DNA of 64,000 nucleotides, taken from positions 62,001 to 126,000 of the forward strand of contig JAVUPY010000054.1 in assembly GCA_032252755.1 (NCBI GenBank), in the 5' to 3' direction. The DNA is from Terriglobia bacterium (lineage in GTDB: Bacteria > Acidobacteriota > Terriglobia > Terriglobales > Acidobacteriaceae). Below, one piece after another: positions 25,964 to 34,998 of this stretch. The notes under the pieces were generated by a model. It was not told the DNA's origin. It saw nothing but the letters and a program-made list of their open reading frames with translations, and ran no database searches. How positions within the stretch are numbered: position 1 is the first letter of the stretch; every line of letters starts with the position of its first letter. A program made the position numbers and the translations under genes.

Positions 25964-28672
25964 ATGACCGATAAGAAGCCGTCCCGCCCCGAATCCGAGC
26001 TCTCCGAGATCATCCGCGAAGTCGCGAACAACGTTAAAGAAGTGGTTGAAGATGTAAAGGAGGACGCCCGCGCCGTCGCCCAGGAACTCGGCCTCGCCGA
26101 ACCCGACCGCCCCGCCGACGCCAGCGCCTCGACTTCGACCCCCGACCGTCCAGACGACAACCGCTACAACTTCGAGCCCATCGAGCTCAAATGGTCCAGG
26201 CTCTGGGAATCCGACGAAGCCCTCTACGCCGCCGACCCGACCTCCGACAAGAAGAAGTACTACGTCGTCGAGATGCTCCCCTATCCCTCCGGCGCGCTTC
26301 ACATGGGACACGTTCGCAACTACTCCATCGGCGACGCCCTCGCGCGCTACATGTGGATGAACGGTTACAACGTTCTCCACCCCATGGGCTGGGACTCCTT
26401 CGGCCTTCCCGCCGAAAATGCCGCCATCAAGAACCAGCGCCCGCCGCGCGAATGGACTCTCGGCAACATCGCCAACATGAAGCAGCAGATGAAGCGCCTC
26501 GGCTTCGCCTACGACTGGTCGAAAGAGGTCACCACCTGCCTTCCCGAGTACTACAAGTGGAACCAGTGGTTCTTCCTCAAGTTCTATGAAAAGGGTCTCG
26601 CCTACCGGAAAAAGAGCAAGGTCAACTGGTGCCCCGAGTGCGCGACTGTGCTTGCCAACGAGCAGGCCAAGAACGGTTTCTGCTGGCGTCACGAAACCAC
26701 GCGCGTCGAGCAGCGTGAACTCGAGCAGTGGGCCCTTCGCATCACCGACTACTCCGAAGAACTTCTCCGTGACGTCGACAAACTCGACGAATGGCCCGAG
26801 AACGTTCGCAAGCAGCAGCGCGACTGGATCGGTCGCAGCGAAGGCGCGCTCGTCGACTTCAAACTCGACGGCCTCACCGGTCCCGCCGGCGAGACCATTT
26901 CCGTCTTCACCACGCGCATCGACACCATCTACGGCGCCACCTCGGTTCAACTCGCGCCCGAACACCCTATCGTCACCGACATCATCGCCAACGACCCCGA
27001 ACTCCACGCCAAGGTCGAAGAATTAATCGCCGAGCAGCGCCGCGCCAAGGAAGCCGGAGACATCGGCAAAATCGAGAAGCACGGTGTCGACACCCGCCGC
27101 TTCGTTACGAATCCGTTCAACGGAGAAAAGATCCCCGTCTGGGTCGCCAACTACATCCTCATGGATTACGGCACCGGCGCCATCATGAGCGTCCCGGCGC
27201 ACGACGAGCGCGACTACGAATTCGCAAAGAAGTACGGCATTGACATCCGCGTCGTCATTCTTCCGCGCCGCGAGCAAGAGCCGCCCGAATCCGGCGAGCC
27301 CGACGAACCCGTGCTCCCCTTCGTCGCCGAAGACAGTCTCCTCATCAACTCCGGCGAATGGAACGGCCTCTCCTGCGTCGACGCGCAAAAAAAGATGGCC
27401 ACGTACGCCCAGCAGCGCGGCTTCGGCAAAGCCACCGTCACCTATCGACTCAAGGATTGGGGCATCTCCCGCCAGCGCTACTGGGGAACGCCGATCCCGA
27501 TGATCTACTGCCCGAATGACGGCATCGTCCCCGTTCCCGAAAAGGATCTTCCGGTCCTCCTTCCCGACAACGTCGAGATCACGCTCGCCGGAGGCTCACC
27601 GCTTTCGCGCGTGCCCGAGTTCGTCAACGTCAAGTGTCCCAAGTGCGGCGCCGCAGCTCATCGCGAAACCGACACCATGGACACCTTTGTCGACTCCAGT
27701 TGGTACTTCTACCGGTACACCGGTCCGACGCCCGACCGGCCGTTCGACTCCAACGTCGTCAACTACTGGTTCCCCATCGACCAGTACATCGGCGGCGCCG
27801 AGCACGCCGTTCTTCACCTCATCTATTCGCGCTTCTGGACCAAGTTCATGCGCGACATCGGCCTCGTCCGCACCAGCGAACCCGCCGAGCGGCTCTTCAC
27901 CCAGGGCATGATCACCAAGGATGGCGCCAAAATGTCCAAGTCGCTCGGCAACCTCGTCTCGCCCGACGAGATGGTCGCGCGCTACGGCGCCGACGCCGCC
28001 CGCATGTACACCCTCTTCGCCGCGCCGCCCGATCAGGGCTTCGACTGGCAGGACAAAGGCATCGAAGGCATCGCCCGCTTCCTCTCCCGAGTCTGGCGGT
28101 TCATCTCTTCGAATCCCGTCAAGAGCACAGGCGAGTATCGCGTCGAAGACCTGACTCCATCCGCACGCAAGGTTCTCCGCAAAACTCATCAGACGATCAA
28201 GCGCATCACCGACGATTTCAGCGGACGTTGGCACTTCAACACTTCCATCGCGGCGTTGATGGAGTTGTTGAACGAGTGCTACGGCAGTGAGGAGTTCGCA
28301 CCGCACGGCGACGCTGCGCGACCTCGTGCATTCGCCGGTGATGTTCAGCGGAAGTTTGTCCTCTTACTCGCGCCCTTCGCGCCATACCTGGCGCACGAAC
28401 TCTGGACCGCGCTCGGCGAAGACGCTTCGACGCTGCTTCGTCATCCGTGGCCGAAATACGATCCCGAACTCATCAAAGAGGACTCGATCGAAATCGTCGT
28501 CCAGCTCAACGGCAAAATCCGCGGACGCATCGTCGTCCCCGCCGACGCCACCGAAGATCAGATCAAAGCCCTCGCGCTCGCCGATGAAAAAGTCAAAGCC
28601 GCGCTCGAAGGCAAACAGATCGTGAAGGTAATCGTCGTCCGCGGCAAACTGGTAAATATCGTGGTGCGGTGA
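25964..28672 (+). CDS. leuS: leucyl-tRNA synthetase
   Basis: This 902-residue class Ia synthetase charges tRNA-Leu. The HIGH motif is His113-Met-Gly-His116 (SGALHMGHVRNYS) and KMSKS is residues 656-660. The CP1 editing domain lies in between (about 290-480), with a zinc-type Cys pair VKCPKCGAA. The bacterial pattern WDSFGLPAENAAI is present. The start ATG 25964 follows an extended -10 box; an in-frame extension to 25853 would include that promoter and is rejected. Residues 1-65 precede the usual start (NFEPIELKWSRLW) and are an acidic, helix-prone extension (SELSEIIREVANNVKEVV). Confidence 0.95.
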   Translation: MTDKKPSRPESELSEIIREVANNVKEVVEDVKEDARAVAQELGLAEPDRPADASASTSTPDRPDDNRYNFEPIELKWSRLWESDEALYAADPTSDKKKYYVVEMLPYPSGALHMGHVRNYSIGDALARYMWMNGYNVLHPMGWDSFGLPAENAAIKNQRPPREWTLGNIANMKQQMKRLGFAYDWSKEVTTCLPEYYKWNQWFFLKFYEKGLAYRKKSKVNWCPECATVLANEQAKNGFCWRHETTRVEQRELEQWALRITDYSEELLRDVDKLDEWPENVRKQQRDWIGRSEGALVDFKLDGLTGPAGETISVFTTRIDTIYGATSVQLAPEHPIVTDIIANDPELHAKVEELIAEQRRAKEAGDIGKIEKHGVDTRRFVTNPFNGEKIPVWVANYILMDYGTGAIMSVPAHDERDYEFAKKYGIDIRVVILPRREQEPPESGEPDEPVLPFVAEDSLLINSGEWNGLSCVDAQKKMATYAQQRGFGKATVTYRLKDWGISRQRYWGTPIPMIYCPNDGIVPVPEKDLPVLLPDNVEITLAGGSPLSRVPEFVNVKCPKCGAAAHRETDTMDTFVDSSWYFYRYTGPTPDRPFDSNVVNYWFPIDQYIGGAEHAVLHLIYSRFWTKFMRDIGLVRTSEPAERLFTQGMITKDGAKMSKSLGNLVSPDEMVARYGADAARMYTLFAAPPDQGFDWQDKGIEGIARFLSRVWRFISSNPVKSTGEYRVEDLTPSARKVLRKTHQTIKRITDDFSGRWHFNTSIAALMELLNECYGSEEFAPHGDAARPRAFAGDVQRKFVLLLAPFAPYLAHELWTALGEDASTLLRHPWPKYDPELIKEDSIEIVVQLNGKIRGRIVVPADATEDQIKALALADEKVKAALEGKQIVKVIVVRGKLVNIVVR

Positions 28673-29061
28673 TTCGATCACGCTTCAGTAGCCTCGGGCG
28701 GCAGCTTTGATAGGAAATTTTCGTTCCAAATATGCAATCTATTGCACAGTAACCACTCTGGCCGCCCTCCAGGTCGTCCCTCCCCTGCACATTTCGATGT
28801 AAGTACTTTGCATCGTTCGAAATATTGTCGCCGTCGCTTACTTCTCGTAGGATGCTCGCACGTTCATGCCGTTCGGGCTCGCGGCTCCCCCCCCAACCTT
28901 CGCGTTGAGCCTGCTCCGAGCGGTTTCAATCACCAGTTGCTGCCTTTTTGGGCCGACGGAGTCATCACCCGACGAGACTGTCATCGGTTTTCCATCCTGC
29001 GGAGCAACTGAATTTCCAACCAGACGGCGAGCATCTGTCCGTCAACCAAGAGGAGTTTTTT
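28673..29061. other. intergenic region before the PEP-CTERM gene
   Basis: I see no gene in these 389 bases. There is an imperfect hairpin at 28794-28824 (TTTCGATG against CATCG-tt-CGAAA) and GCAATC-tATTGC near 28734. No sigma54 -24/-12 element of the kind used by some PEP-CTERM genes is apparent. Confidence 0.4.
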
Positions 29062-29724
29062 ATGCGACCCGGGTCAAAGATTCTCTTGGTATTGGTGTTG
29101 GCTCTATTCGCCGTGGGGGCCGCTGCCGATACCCTAACTCTCACCTCACCAGCTCCTGCCGACCAGCAGTACCAGCAGACGCTGAACAGCCCTTGCGTCT
29201 TCGGTGATGCATCCTGCAAACAGCCCTCGGGATTCCTTTACACATCCATCGCCGAGGGTGGCTCATTGCAGGATTTCGGCGTGGGCACGCCGGTGTCGTC
29301 GCCGATCTACACCTACGACGACATCGTCAATGCTATCGGGGGCAACAACTTCATCGTCGGCATTGACATCAACCAGGCGCAGCAGCTGTCGCCCACGCTG
29401 ACCTACTTTGCGGAGCTGATTAACGGCGTCGTTGTCGCGTCGTTCGGCACGTCCGGCGCCAGTACTGGTGGATCGTTGCTCGTTCTCACCAACAACGGAA
29501 ACGGCTACGCCGACGCCATTCTCTCCGGCTTTGTCGCTCCTCAGGAGGGCGACACCGTCCAGTTCGAATTGACCTATCTCAACGCGAACGACGGTACCGA
29601 AGAGTTCTTCCTGATCAACACATCGGCTCCGCCTCCGGTCGTTCCCGAACCTTCAAGCCTTGCGCTTTTGGGCACGGGACTGGTCGGCGCAGCCGGTGCA
29701 ATCCGCCGGAGATACTTCGCCTGA
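29062..29724 (+). CDS. secreted PEP-CTERM sorting-domain protein
   Basis: The 220 residues comprise a signal peptide (about 1-21, ending GAAAD), a beta-rich body without recognised domain (two Cys at about 46-53, SPCVFGDASC) and the C-terminal sorting signal: VPEPSSLALLGTGLVGAAG followed by RRRYFA. The signal is cut by an exosortase (EpsH/XrtA type) and directs the protein to the surface or exopolysaccharide. No exosortase is in the window. ATG 29062 follows AGGAG by 7 bases; a terminator follows the stop. Confidence 0.85.
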   Translation: MRPGSKILLVLVLALFAVGAAADTLTLTSPAPADQQYQQTLNSPCVFGDASCKQPSGFLYTSIAEGGSLQDFGVGTPVSSPIYTYDDIVNAIGGNNFIVGIDINQAQQLSPTLTYFAELINGVVVASFGTSGASTGGSLLVLTNNGNGYADAILSGFVAPQEGDTVQFELTYLNANDGTEEFFLINTSAPPPVVPEPSSLALLGTGLVGAAGAIRRRYFA

Positions 29725-29745
29725 CACCCCCTCTCCCCCAGCACG

Positions 29746-29779
29746 AAAAAGGCCGCCCCAGACCCTCGGGGCGGCTTTT
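29746..29779 (+). terminator. intrinsic terminator of the PEP-CTERM gene
   Basis: GCCGCCCC (29752-29759) and GGGGCGGC (29768-29775) with an 8-base loop, A-run before and TTTT after. It starts 22 bases after the stop. Confidence 0.88.
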
Positions 29780-29925
29780 CAATTGTCAGCACCAGGTTGT
29801 TGTTTCAGTGAAGGTCCCGCCGAGCAAAAAACGGGTCCGGCGCGGGGGAGAACCGCCGGACCCAAGTGGGACTACAAGTGGTTAGCAACCACGTATGGTT
29901 GTCACCTACAGCCCAGGGATGAGAG

Positions 29926-30597
29926 CTATGTCATATCGGAAGTCATTTGCCGATACTGTTTTTCCCATTCCTTCATTGCGCGTTCCATCTCTTGAGCCTG
30001 GGTAGCGATTCGGTTCCGATTCGGCTCAGCCTGCGACAGTTCGTTCTCCATGTTCTGCATCTGGTTTCGAACGCGCTCCTGAGCCTGTTCCATGGTCTGA
30101 ATGCGTTCCTGCATCGTGATCCGCTGCTGAGCCGTCATTCCCTGCATTAACTGTTGGTGCTGTTGTTGCATCGTCTGGATCTGCGTACGCAGTTGATCAC
30201 GCCCCTGTGTCATCTGCGCGAGGCTGGTTTGGGACCGTTTCGCGCTCTTCTGCATGTCGCGGGCCTGCTGGCGGGCGGTCTTTGCAGACTGCGCGCAACT
30301 GCGCAACTGATCTCGCTGTACGTCGCTCGCGAGGATGTCCTGGTGGATGCGATCTCGATCGCGCGCGCGGTCATAGTCCTGGTCGTGCAGGCGGTCCCGA
30401 TCGTAGGTCCGGTCACGATCCCGTGTGCCGGATCCGACCGTGGAGTTACTCCCCATCCTCGGCGGTTGCGTTGTCGACTGACGGCCTCCTGGAGCACCTT
30501 GGCCACCCCCTGCTGGCCTCTGCCCTCGTTGGGCTTCTAACCCTGGAACCATCAGAAGCGCAGCTACTAAGATTGCAAACATGCCATTGCGCTTCAT
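29926..30597 (-). CDS. secreted coiled-coil protein with Arg-Asp repeats
   Basis: The 223 residues have a signal peptide (1-22, ending GLEAQ), a Gly/Gln/Pro-rich stretch (24-50) and an Arg-Asp run (about 58-84, RDRDRTYDRDR). A long amphipathic helix rich in Gln, Met and Arg follows (90-220, QTMQQQHQQLMQGMTAQQR), predicted to form a coiled coil. Only one Cys is present. I do not recognise the family; low-complexity composition makes homology unreliable. AGGAGAG precedes ATG at good distance. It is divergent from the secreted protein at 31031. Confidence 0.7.
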   Translation of the reverse strand: MKRNGMFAILVAALLMVPGLEAQRGQRPAGGGQGAPGGRQSTTQPPRMGSNSTVGSGTRDRDRTYDRDRLHDQDYDRARDRDRIHQDILASDVQRDQLRSCAQSAKTARQQARDMQKSAKRSQTSLAQMTQGRDQLRTQIQTMQQQHQQLMQGMTAQQRITMQERIQTMEQAQERVRNQMQNMENELSQAEPNRNRIATQAQEMERAMKEWEKQYRQMTSDMT

Positions 30598-31030
30598 TCT
30601 GCTCTCCTCTGCTGGAGTTTCCAGCTAAGTGGTTGGGACTAGCACTGAGGTGCCAATCGCTACAGTCGAGAACACGGCATTTCGCGATTAGTTTCCCCAG
30701 CAACTGTGCGCAAACGAGCGAAGCTATGCGCAAGCGTATCGTCGCGCTTGCAGGTTTCAATCCGGTGTGGTTGATTCGCGCCTGAACACTCGAACAACGG
30801 CCGAATACTCTGAATGATATTGGTCGAGCTTGACCCATCCATTCGGGGCGCGATCCCCTCCCCCCTCGCGCCTCGAACTAGCCAAGCCCAATGAAGCTCA
30901 CGTGGTCCTCTCTATCACGGCCTCGGCTCGGTCCAATCCTGGGAAACAAAATCATTCCCGTTTGGGGAAGAAAGAGACGTCTTCATGCGAAACGCAATAT
31001 GCGTTCCCGACATGTTGATCGGAGGAAATC
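30598..31030. other. divergent intergenic region, 433 bases, no gene seen
   Basis: It separates two divergent genes for secreted proteins. Visible structure is limited to small dyads: GGCGCG/CGCGCC around 30846-30871 and AACGCA-ata-TGCGTT at 30991-31005, the latter 25 bases before the downstream start and a possible operator. Confidence 0.4.
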
Positions 31031-32239
31031 ATGAAGAAAGTTGAGCTGCTGGTGGTCTTCGCTTTGTTCTTCTTCCTTTGCATTCCGGCCTACCCTCAAG
31101 GGGAACCGCCAACTTCTGAATCAACAATGAATCTTTCGTATCCGGCGAATTTCTATGTGACCGCGTCCCAAACCGGCACAATTGGCGACTACACGCTCGG
31201 TGGGATATTTCCGACTGCCATGAGCTACGGGTGTGAAGTGCCTGAGTTGATCGGGACCACCACCTATCCAAACACGTCCTGTGTCGGCACCGAAGGTATG
31301 CCTGACAGTTACGACGCATGCTTGACCAAGTGCTCAGGACTCGATTCTGCAGCTACAGTCGAACGAATCTACTGGCAGAAAGATCCAGTCAACAAATGGC
31401 AAGCTGGATACAACGTGTCCAGTACCGCTCTTCCGGTAAATTACATCGACTGGGGCGACAACCTGGAGGGCAAAACCTGGCCCGTCCAGGTGATACGAGT
31501 CGAAACGAACACGTTCTCGCTGCTTCCAGTTGGCGACTCGCGGACACGGATGGATATGTGGCATGTATTTGGACAGGGCACAAATGAGCTCTGGGGTCTG
31601 CATGCCACCGACACCGAGACTCCGAAGGCCTACATTTATCTGGATTCTGCCAGTGCCGTCAACTGGCCCTATGCCGTGAACGTCACTGCGAAAGCACGTC
31701 TTAACATCACCAAATTGGAATCGACTAGCTCGGCCTGTCCAGTATCAGGAACGGGCGTCAGTCAGTCTCCATACACGCCGCAGTGGATTTTCAACCCAAC
31801 CAGCGGGACCGGCCAGTGGGGAACAGCACCTGTTTTCCAATTCGATGCTCTGTATGGAGCCGAACTCAACATCAAGGGAAGTTACGTTTACGGGTACAAC
31901 TGGAATTTACGGAGCATGAATACCCAGGGAGTTCTGAAGCCCGGATGGTGGCGGCTGACGTTCTACACATCCGATGACTCAATCGATTTCAATACGTGGC
32001 TTCCTTCCTCAATGGAACTCGGAGATACTCTTGCACCACCTGTCGATCTCACTACTACGCCGGTAGAAGATCCCGGTGACATTGCTGCCCTCGTTGACGC
32101 GAAGGCTGAAGAGGGTGGCGATACCGGACTTCCGCTTTACGTGCCAATCGTCGACAAAGATAACAATCTGACTTACCTCGACGTTTGCATTAAGGCAGGC
32201 AATGCAGGTGGCGGCGGAGGTAAGAAGGGACCGCGGTAA
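31031..32239 (+). CDS. secreted protein of unknown function
   Basis: The 402 residues have a signal peptide (1-23, ending PAYPQ). The body is mostly beta-predicted and rich in Trp, Tyr and Thr (YIDWGDNLEGKTWPVQVIRVE, WHVFGQGTNELWGLHATD). Cys residues could form disulfides (about 68, 84, 97, 101). The tail is Gly/Lys-rich (GNAGGGGGKKGPR). I do not recognise a family. GGAGG lies 6 bases before ATG, and a 12-bp-arm terminator follows. The next gene is a transmembrane regulator in the same direction, so co-regulation is possible. Confidence 0.75.
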   Translation: MKKVELLVVFALFFFLCIPAYPQGEPPTSESTMNLSYPANFYVTASQTGTIGDYTLGGIFPTAMSYGCEVPELIGTTTYPNTSCVGTEGMPDSYDACLTKCSGLDSAATVERIYWQKDPVNKWQAGYNVSSTALPVNYIDWGDNLEGKTWPVQVIRVETNTFSLLPVGDSRTRMDMWHVFGQGTNELWGLHATDTETPKAYIYLDSASAVNWPYAVNVTAKARLNITKLESTSSACPVSGTGVSQSPYTPQWIFNPTSGTGQWGTAPVFQFDALYGAELNIKGSYVYGYNWNLRSMNTQGVLKPGWWRLTFYTSDDSIDFNTWLPSSMELGDTLAPPVDLTTTPVEDPGDIAALVDAKAEEGGDTGLPLYVPIVDKDNNLTYLDVCIKAGNAGGGGGKKGPR

Positions 32240-32309
32240 GGTGATTTAGAGAATTCGAATGCGACCTTGGATCGTTATGTCGCATGTCATTCGCTCCCCC
32301 GAGTAGCAG

Positions 32310-32343
32310 GGAATGGCTGGCGCTTTTATGGGCCAGCCATTCC
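32310..32343 (+). terminator. terminator after the secreted-protein gene
   Basis: GGAATGGCTGGC (32310-32321) and GCCAGCCATTCC (32332-32343) form a perfect 12-bp stem with a 10-base loop; the U-tract is weak (TTACAG). It separates the secreted-protein gene from the regulator gene at 32568; the rest of the 328-base gap shows no gene. Confidence 0.75.
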
Positions 32344-32567
32344 TTACAGACTGATCAAAGACTGCGGTAGTCACAGGCGCCGAAAAGATCATGAGCATAG
32401 GTTCCGCAAAGCTCTTCCCGGAATCCTCTTTTCCGTTGCCCACTCTCATGATCCGGCCATCGTGGTAATTTCCACCCAGACGAGCGTTGACGCACTGAAA
32501 GGCGGGGCTACAATAAGCGTCAACCGCGCTCAATACACCTCCGCTGCGCCCGGTTGGGGGAGATCGT

Positions 32568-33836
32568 ATGCCGCCAGAGCGGGAGCTCCAGCAGTTGACG
32601 TCGTGGAAAGAGATCGCCGACTACTTAGGTGTCTCTCTCCGAACTGCGCAAACTTGGGAGCGCGAACAGGGATTGCCAGTCCAGCGCATGCCGGGCGAAA
32701 AGGGGCGCGTCACCGCCGATACCGCGGAACTGGAACGCTGGCGGCGCTCCACATTCCGCACCAGGTCGTGGTCGTCGAATCCTGCCTATTTAAGGATTAT
32801 CGCTGTCACCCTCGCGGTCCTTCTCTTGGCCCTCCTTGCATACCAATTCATTGGTTACTTGGGACAACACAGACGAGAGCAGGCGGCAAGTTTTCGCATT
32901 GGCCGGCGATCCTTGACTGTGCTGGATTCCAAAGGCATGGATATCTGGAGGAAGGCTTTTCCCGAACCGCTGGAGTCAGCGGACTATTCTGACGCGTCGC
33001 TCGCCGTCCATCGCAAGGTCGCATTCGCCGACATTGAAGGCGACGGAACCGTGGAGACTCTCTTCGTATATAGTCCCCTCAACTCGTTCCGCGACCCTGG
33101 TGCATTGTATTGCTTTTCCGGAACTGGAGACGAACGCTGGAGCTTTGCGCCTGCGCGGACGAGCGCCGGCAATGGGTCGGGCGGAACGCACGTCATCAAT
33201 GACCTCCTCGTAGCGCAACCTCACGGAGAAACCGACGCTTACATCCTCCTGCTGGATTGCCAGTTGCCGGCTCATTCAGCGAAGCTGTTTCTACTTTCTC
33301 CGCGGGGCGAGATTTTGGCTACGTTCGCTCATGAAGGGCACCTGGGCATGCTGGAAACGGCGGATGTCGACGGCTGCGGAAGGGAAGAGATTCTAATGGG
33401 CGGTTTTGCTTCGGAACGTCACGAGGCCGAGTTGATAGTTCTCGAGATGCCACGCAAGAATTCGGCAAGCTCAGCAGGAGAGACACGCCCCGTGCTGCCG
33501 CTGAAACTCAAAGAAAAAGCGGTAATCGCGTTCCCAAGAACTTGCGTGAATCAAAAGCTGGAAGAATCAAACCGAATTGCGCACATTGTGAATTCTGGCG
33601 ACGTCCTCACGGTCGTGGTTTCCGAACTCGGCGAAGACCCGTCTGTAGAGGTTACGTACCAACTGGACCGAAAACTCCAAGTCAAAGACGTGTGGTTTTC
33701 AGATGCGCTCCGTAACCTGCACCGGACCCTTCGCACACAAGGCGTGCTGGACCATGAGTTGACCGCTGACGAGATCGGCCAGTTGAAGAAGATTACGCGA
33801 CTTCCACCGCACACTCTCGCATCGATCGATCAATAG
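32568..33836 (+). CDS. transmembrane HTH regulator with extracytoplasmic FG-GAP-like domain
   Basis: Of the 422 residues, 8-60 form an excisionase/MerR-like helix-turn-helix (LTSWKEIADYLGVSLRTAQ, then WEREQGLPVQR). A single membrane helix follows at about 77-99 (IIAVTLAVLLLALLAYQF). The rest lies outside, with beta-propeller features including FADIEGDGTVETLFVY and DVDGCGREEILMGG, the DxDGDG-type calcium loops of FG-GAP/VCBS repeats. The layout is that of ToxR/CadC one-component regulators that bind DNA while sitting in the membrane. The HTH is close to that of the 128-residue protein at 41679. Confidence 0.8.
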   Translation: MPPERELQQLTSWKEIADYLGVSLRTAQTWEREQGLPVQRMPGEKGRVTADTAELERWRRSTFRTRSWSSNPAYLRIIAVTLAVLLLALLAYQFIGYLGQHRREQAASFRIGRRSLTVLDSKGMDIWRKAFPEPLESADYSDASLAVHRKVAFADIEGDGTVETLFVYSPLNSFRDPGALYCFSGTGDERWSFAPARTSAGNGSGGTHVINDLLVAQPHGETDAYILLLDCQLPAHSAKLFLLSPRGEILATFAHEGHLGMLETADVDGCGREEILMGGFASERHEAELIVLEMPRKNSASSAGETRPVLPLKLKEKAVIAFPRTCVNQKLEESNRIAHIVNSGDVLTVVVSELGEDPSVEVTYQLDRKLQVKDVWFSDALRNLHRTLRTQGVLDHELTADEIGQLKKITRLPPHTLASIDQ

Positions 33837-33852
33837 CGACCTCGACGATAGA

Positions 33853-33875
33853 CAAGCCGCCGGGATGGCGGCTTG
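33853..33875 (+). terminator. terminator of the transmembrane regulator gene
   Basis: CAAGCCGCC (33853-33861), loop GGGAT, GGCGGCTTG (33867-33875), then TGTTGTGT. It lies 16 bases after the stop. Confidence 0.8.
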
Positions 33876-33960
33876 TGTTGTGTCCCCCTGAGGTTCAAGT
33901 GTTCATGATGAGAACGCAGATAATGTGGGTTTGTCCGCAGTCGTTTCTGCGCAGCACCTG

Positions 33961-34140
33961 TTAGCTGTTGAACTGAGTGAATGTAATCAGGCTTGACGTC
34001 TGGCAGGACCCGTCGTGCAATCGGTCCTGTTGCTGTATCGGATCCTGCAACTGAATGCGATCCTGGTCGCCATTCGTAATAATGCTTCCACCGATACCCG
34101 TTGAAACAAGCAGAAACATCGAAATGATCCAGGAAGTCAT
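33961..34140 (-). CDS. small secreted or membrane protein, 59 residues, unknown function
   Basis: ATG 34140 is preceded by a near-perfect ribosome site (AAGGAGG, then TAGTAC). The protein begins with a hydrophobic segment (MTSWIISMFLLVSTGIGGSI, a signal peptide or membrane anchor). A Gln/Asp-rich body follows (DQDRIQLQDPIQQQDR) and one Cys at residue 46; it ends LITFTQFNS. At this length it escapes common length cut-offs. An overlapping longer frame (33830-34243) lacks such a start signal. Function unknown; its quality as a gene rests on the ribosome site and the hydrophobic start. Confidence 0.65.
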   Translation of the reverse strand: MTSWIISMFLLVSTGIGGSIITNGDQDRIQLQDPIQQQDRLHDGSCQTSSLITFTQFNS

Positions 34141-34416
34141 GTACTACCTCCTTAAAATTGGATCGGATATGCTGGTTGCCCCAGGCACATCGCGTGATTA
34201 ACTGCTGCTCCTGTAAACAGCACAGTCGCGGAGAAGTTTTCATAGGTCACAGTGATCGGTGATGAAAAGAAGATTCGGTTGGGCAGAACTGTTCAAATAA
34301 GGACGAAACAAAGAAGAACAAGGAACCAGGCGAGCGAAAGGGGAACTCTTGCTCGTTCCCATTTCGGAACGCCCCGAAAATTTTCCTCATCTCTAACCGC
34401 CGACACGCTTGACCCT

Positions 34417-34481
34417 ACGTTGTAAAATTGTTCTGGACACAGTCCATCGAGCGGCGCCCCTGGCGGGCGCCGTTGGTTTTT
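34417..34481 (+). ncRNA. candidate short RNA: extended -10 box followed by intrinsic terminator
   Basis: TGTAAAAT (34421-34428) lies in the 12-base string shared with the leuS promoter. About 25 bases later CGGCGCCC (34452-34459), CTGGC, GGGCGCCG (34465-34472) is followed by TTGGTTTTT. No plus-strand gene precedes the terminator, so it would end a transcript of about 45-50 nt. No -35 is evident. Confidence 0.35.
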
Positions 34482-34961
34482 CGCGTTCGGATATTGAGAA
34501 GTGACTTCCGCTACCAATGCGGTCGTCCCCCTCAATTCCACGAGTAAGGAAGAACTAAGAACGATCTTTCACATCCCGGCTCGTCGCTGCGGTACGCGGC
34601 CGCGCCGACGTCATCCCAGGACCCAAGCGTCCTGGGCCGTCCTACCACGTCGTTCCGAGCCACTGCCGTGGCTCTCGTTCTCAAGCACTGGAGACGCAAA
34701 CAATGTCCGATAACAAGCACCCAAATCACAACTCTCGAAACCTAAATCCCTGGAAGCAAACGACATAATTGGATTTTTAGATTTAAGTTCTTTGCTCTCA
34801 GTCAATTATCGGGGAAATTTCCGTATCTGTTGAAAACAAAGGGAGCGAAAAATAGGGGGTAGGGTAATTTCGCGGGAAGCACCCCACCCCAACGACCGGC
34901 CGGGATGGAGCACCGCACACTACCCTGGTTCTCCGAGAGCCTCATCGTTCCTCCGTTTTTC

Positions 34962-34996
34962 GAAGAACAAAGACGAACAACGAAGAACGAACAACA
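34962..34996. repeat. 7-bp periodic array after the beta-propeller gene
   Basis: CGAAGAA, CAAAGA, CGAACAA, CGAAGAA, CGAACAA follow one another, abutting the stop codon at 34999 of the minus-strand gene. The words closely resemble those at 47479-47506. Confidence 0.65.
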
Positions 34997-34998
34997 AA

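Larger units (their letters stand above)
34141..34998. other. long region without a convincing protein gene
   Basis: These 858 bases contain a candidate short RNA (34417-34481), a small hairpin CCCAGGA/TCCTGGG near 34616-34637 and a periodic array at its right end. There is also a 21-codon frame at 34703-34768 (MSDNKHPNHNS..., GGAG 9 bases before). Longer open stretches such as 34501-34713 have no ribosome site and unlikely composition. Confidence 0.45.

Noticed and set aside
33830-34243. 137-codon minus-strand frame
   Set aside because: It overlaps the 59-residue gene in another frame, reads through the terminator and lacks a ribosome site.
34501-34713. 70-codon plus-strand frame starting GTG
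   Set aside because: No ribosome site, Arg/Pro-rich random-like text and a hairpin inside it.
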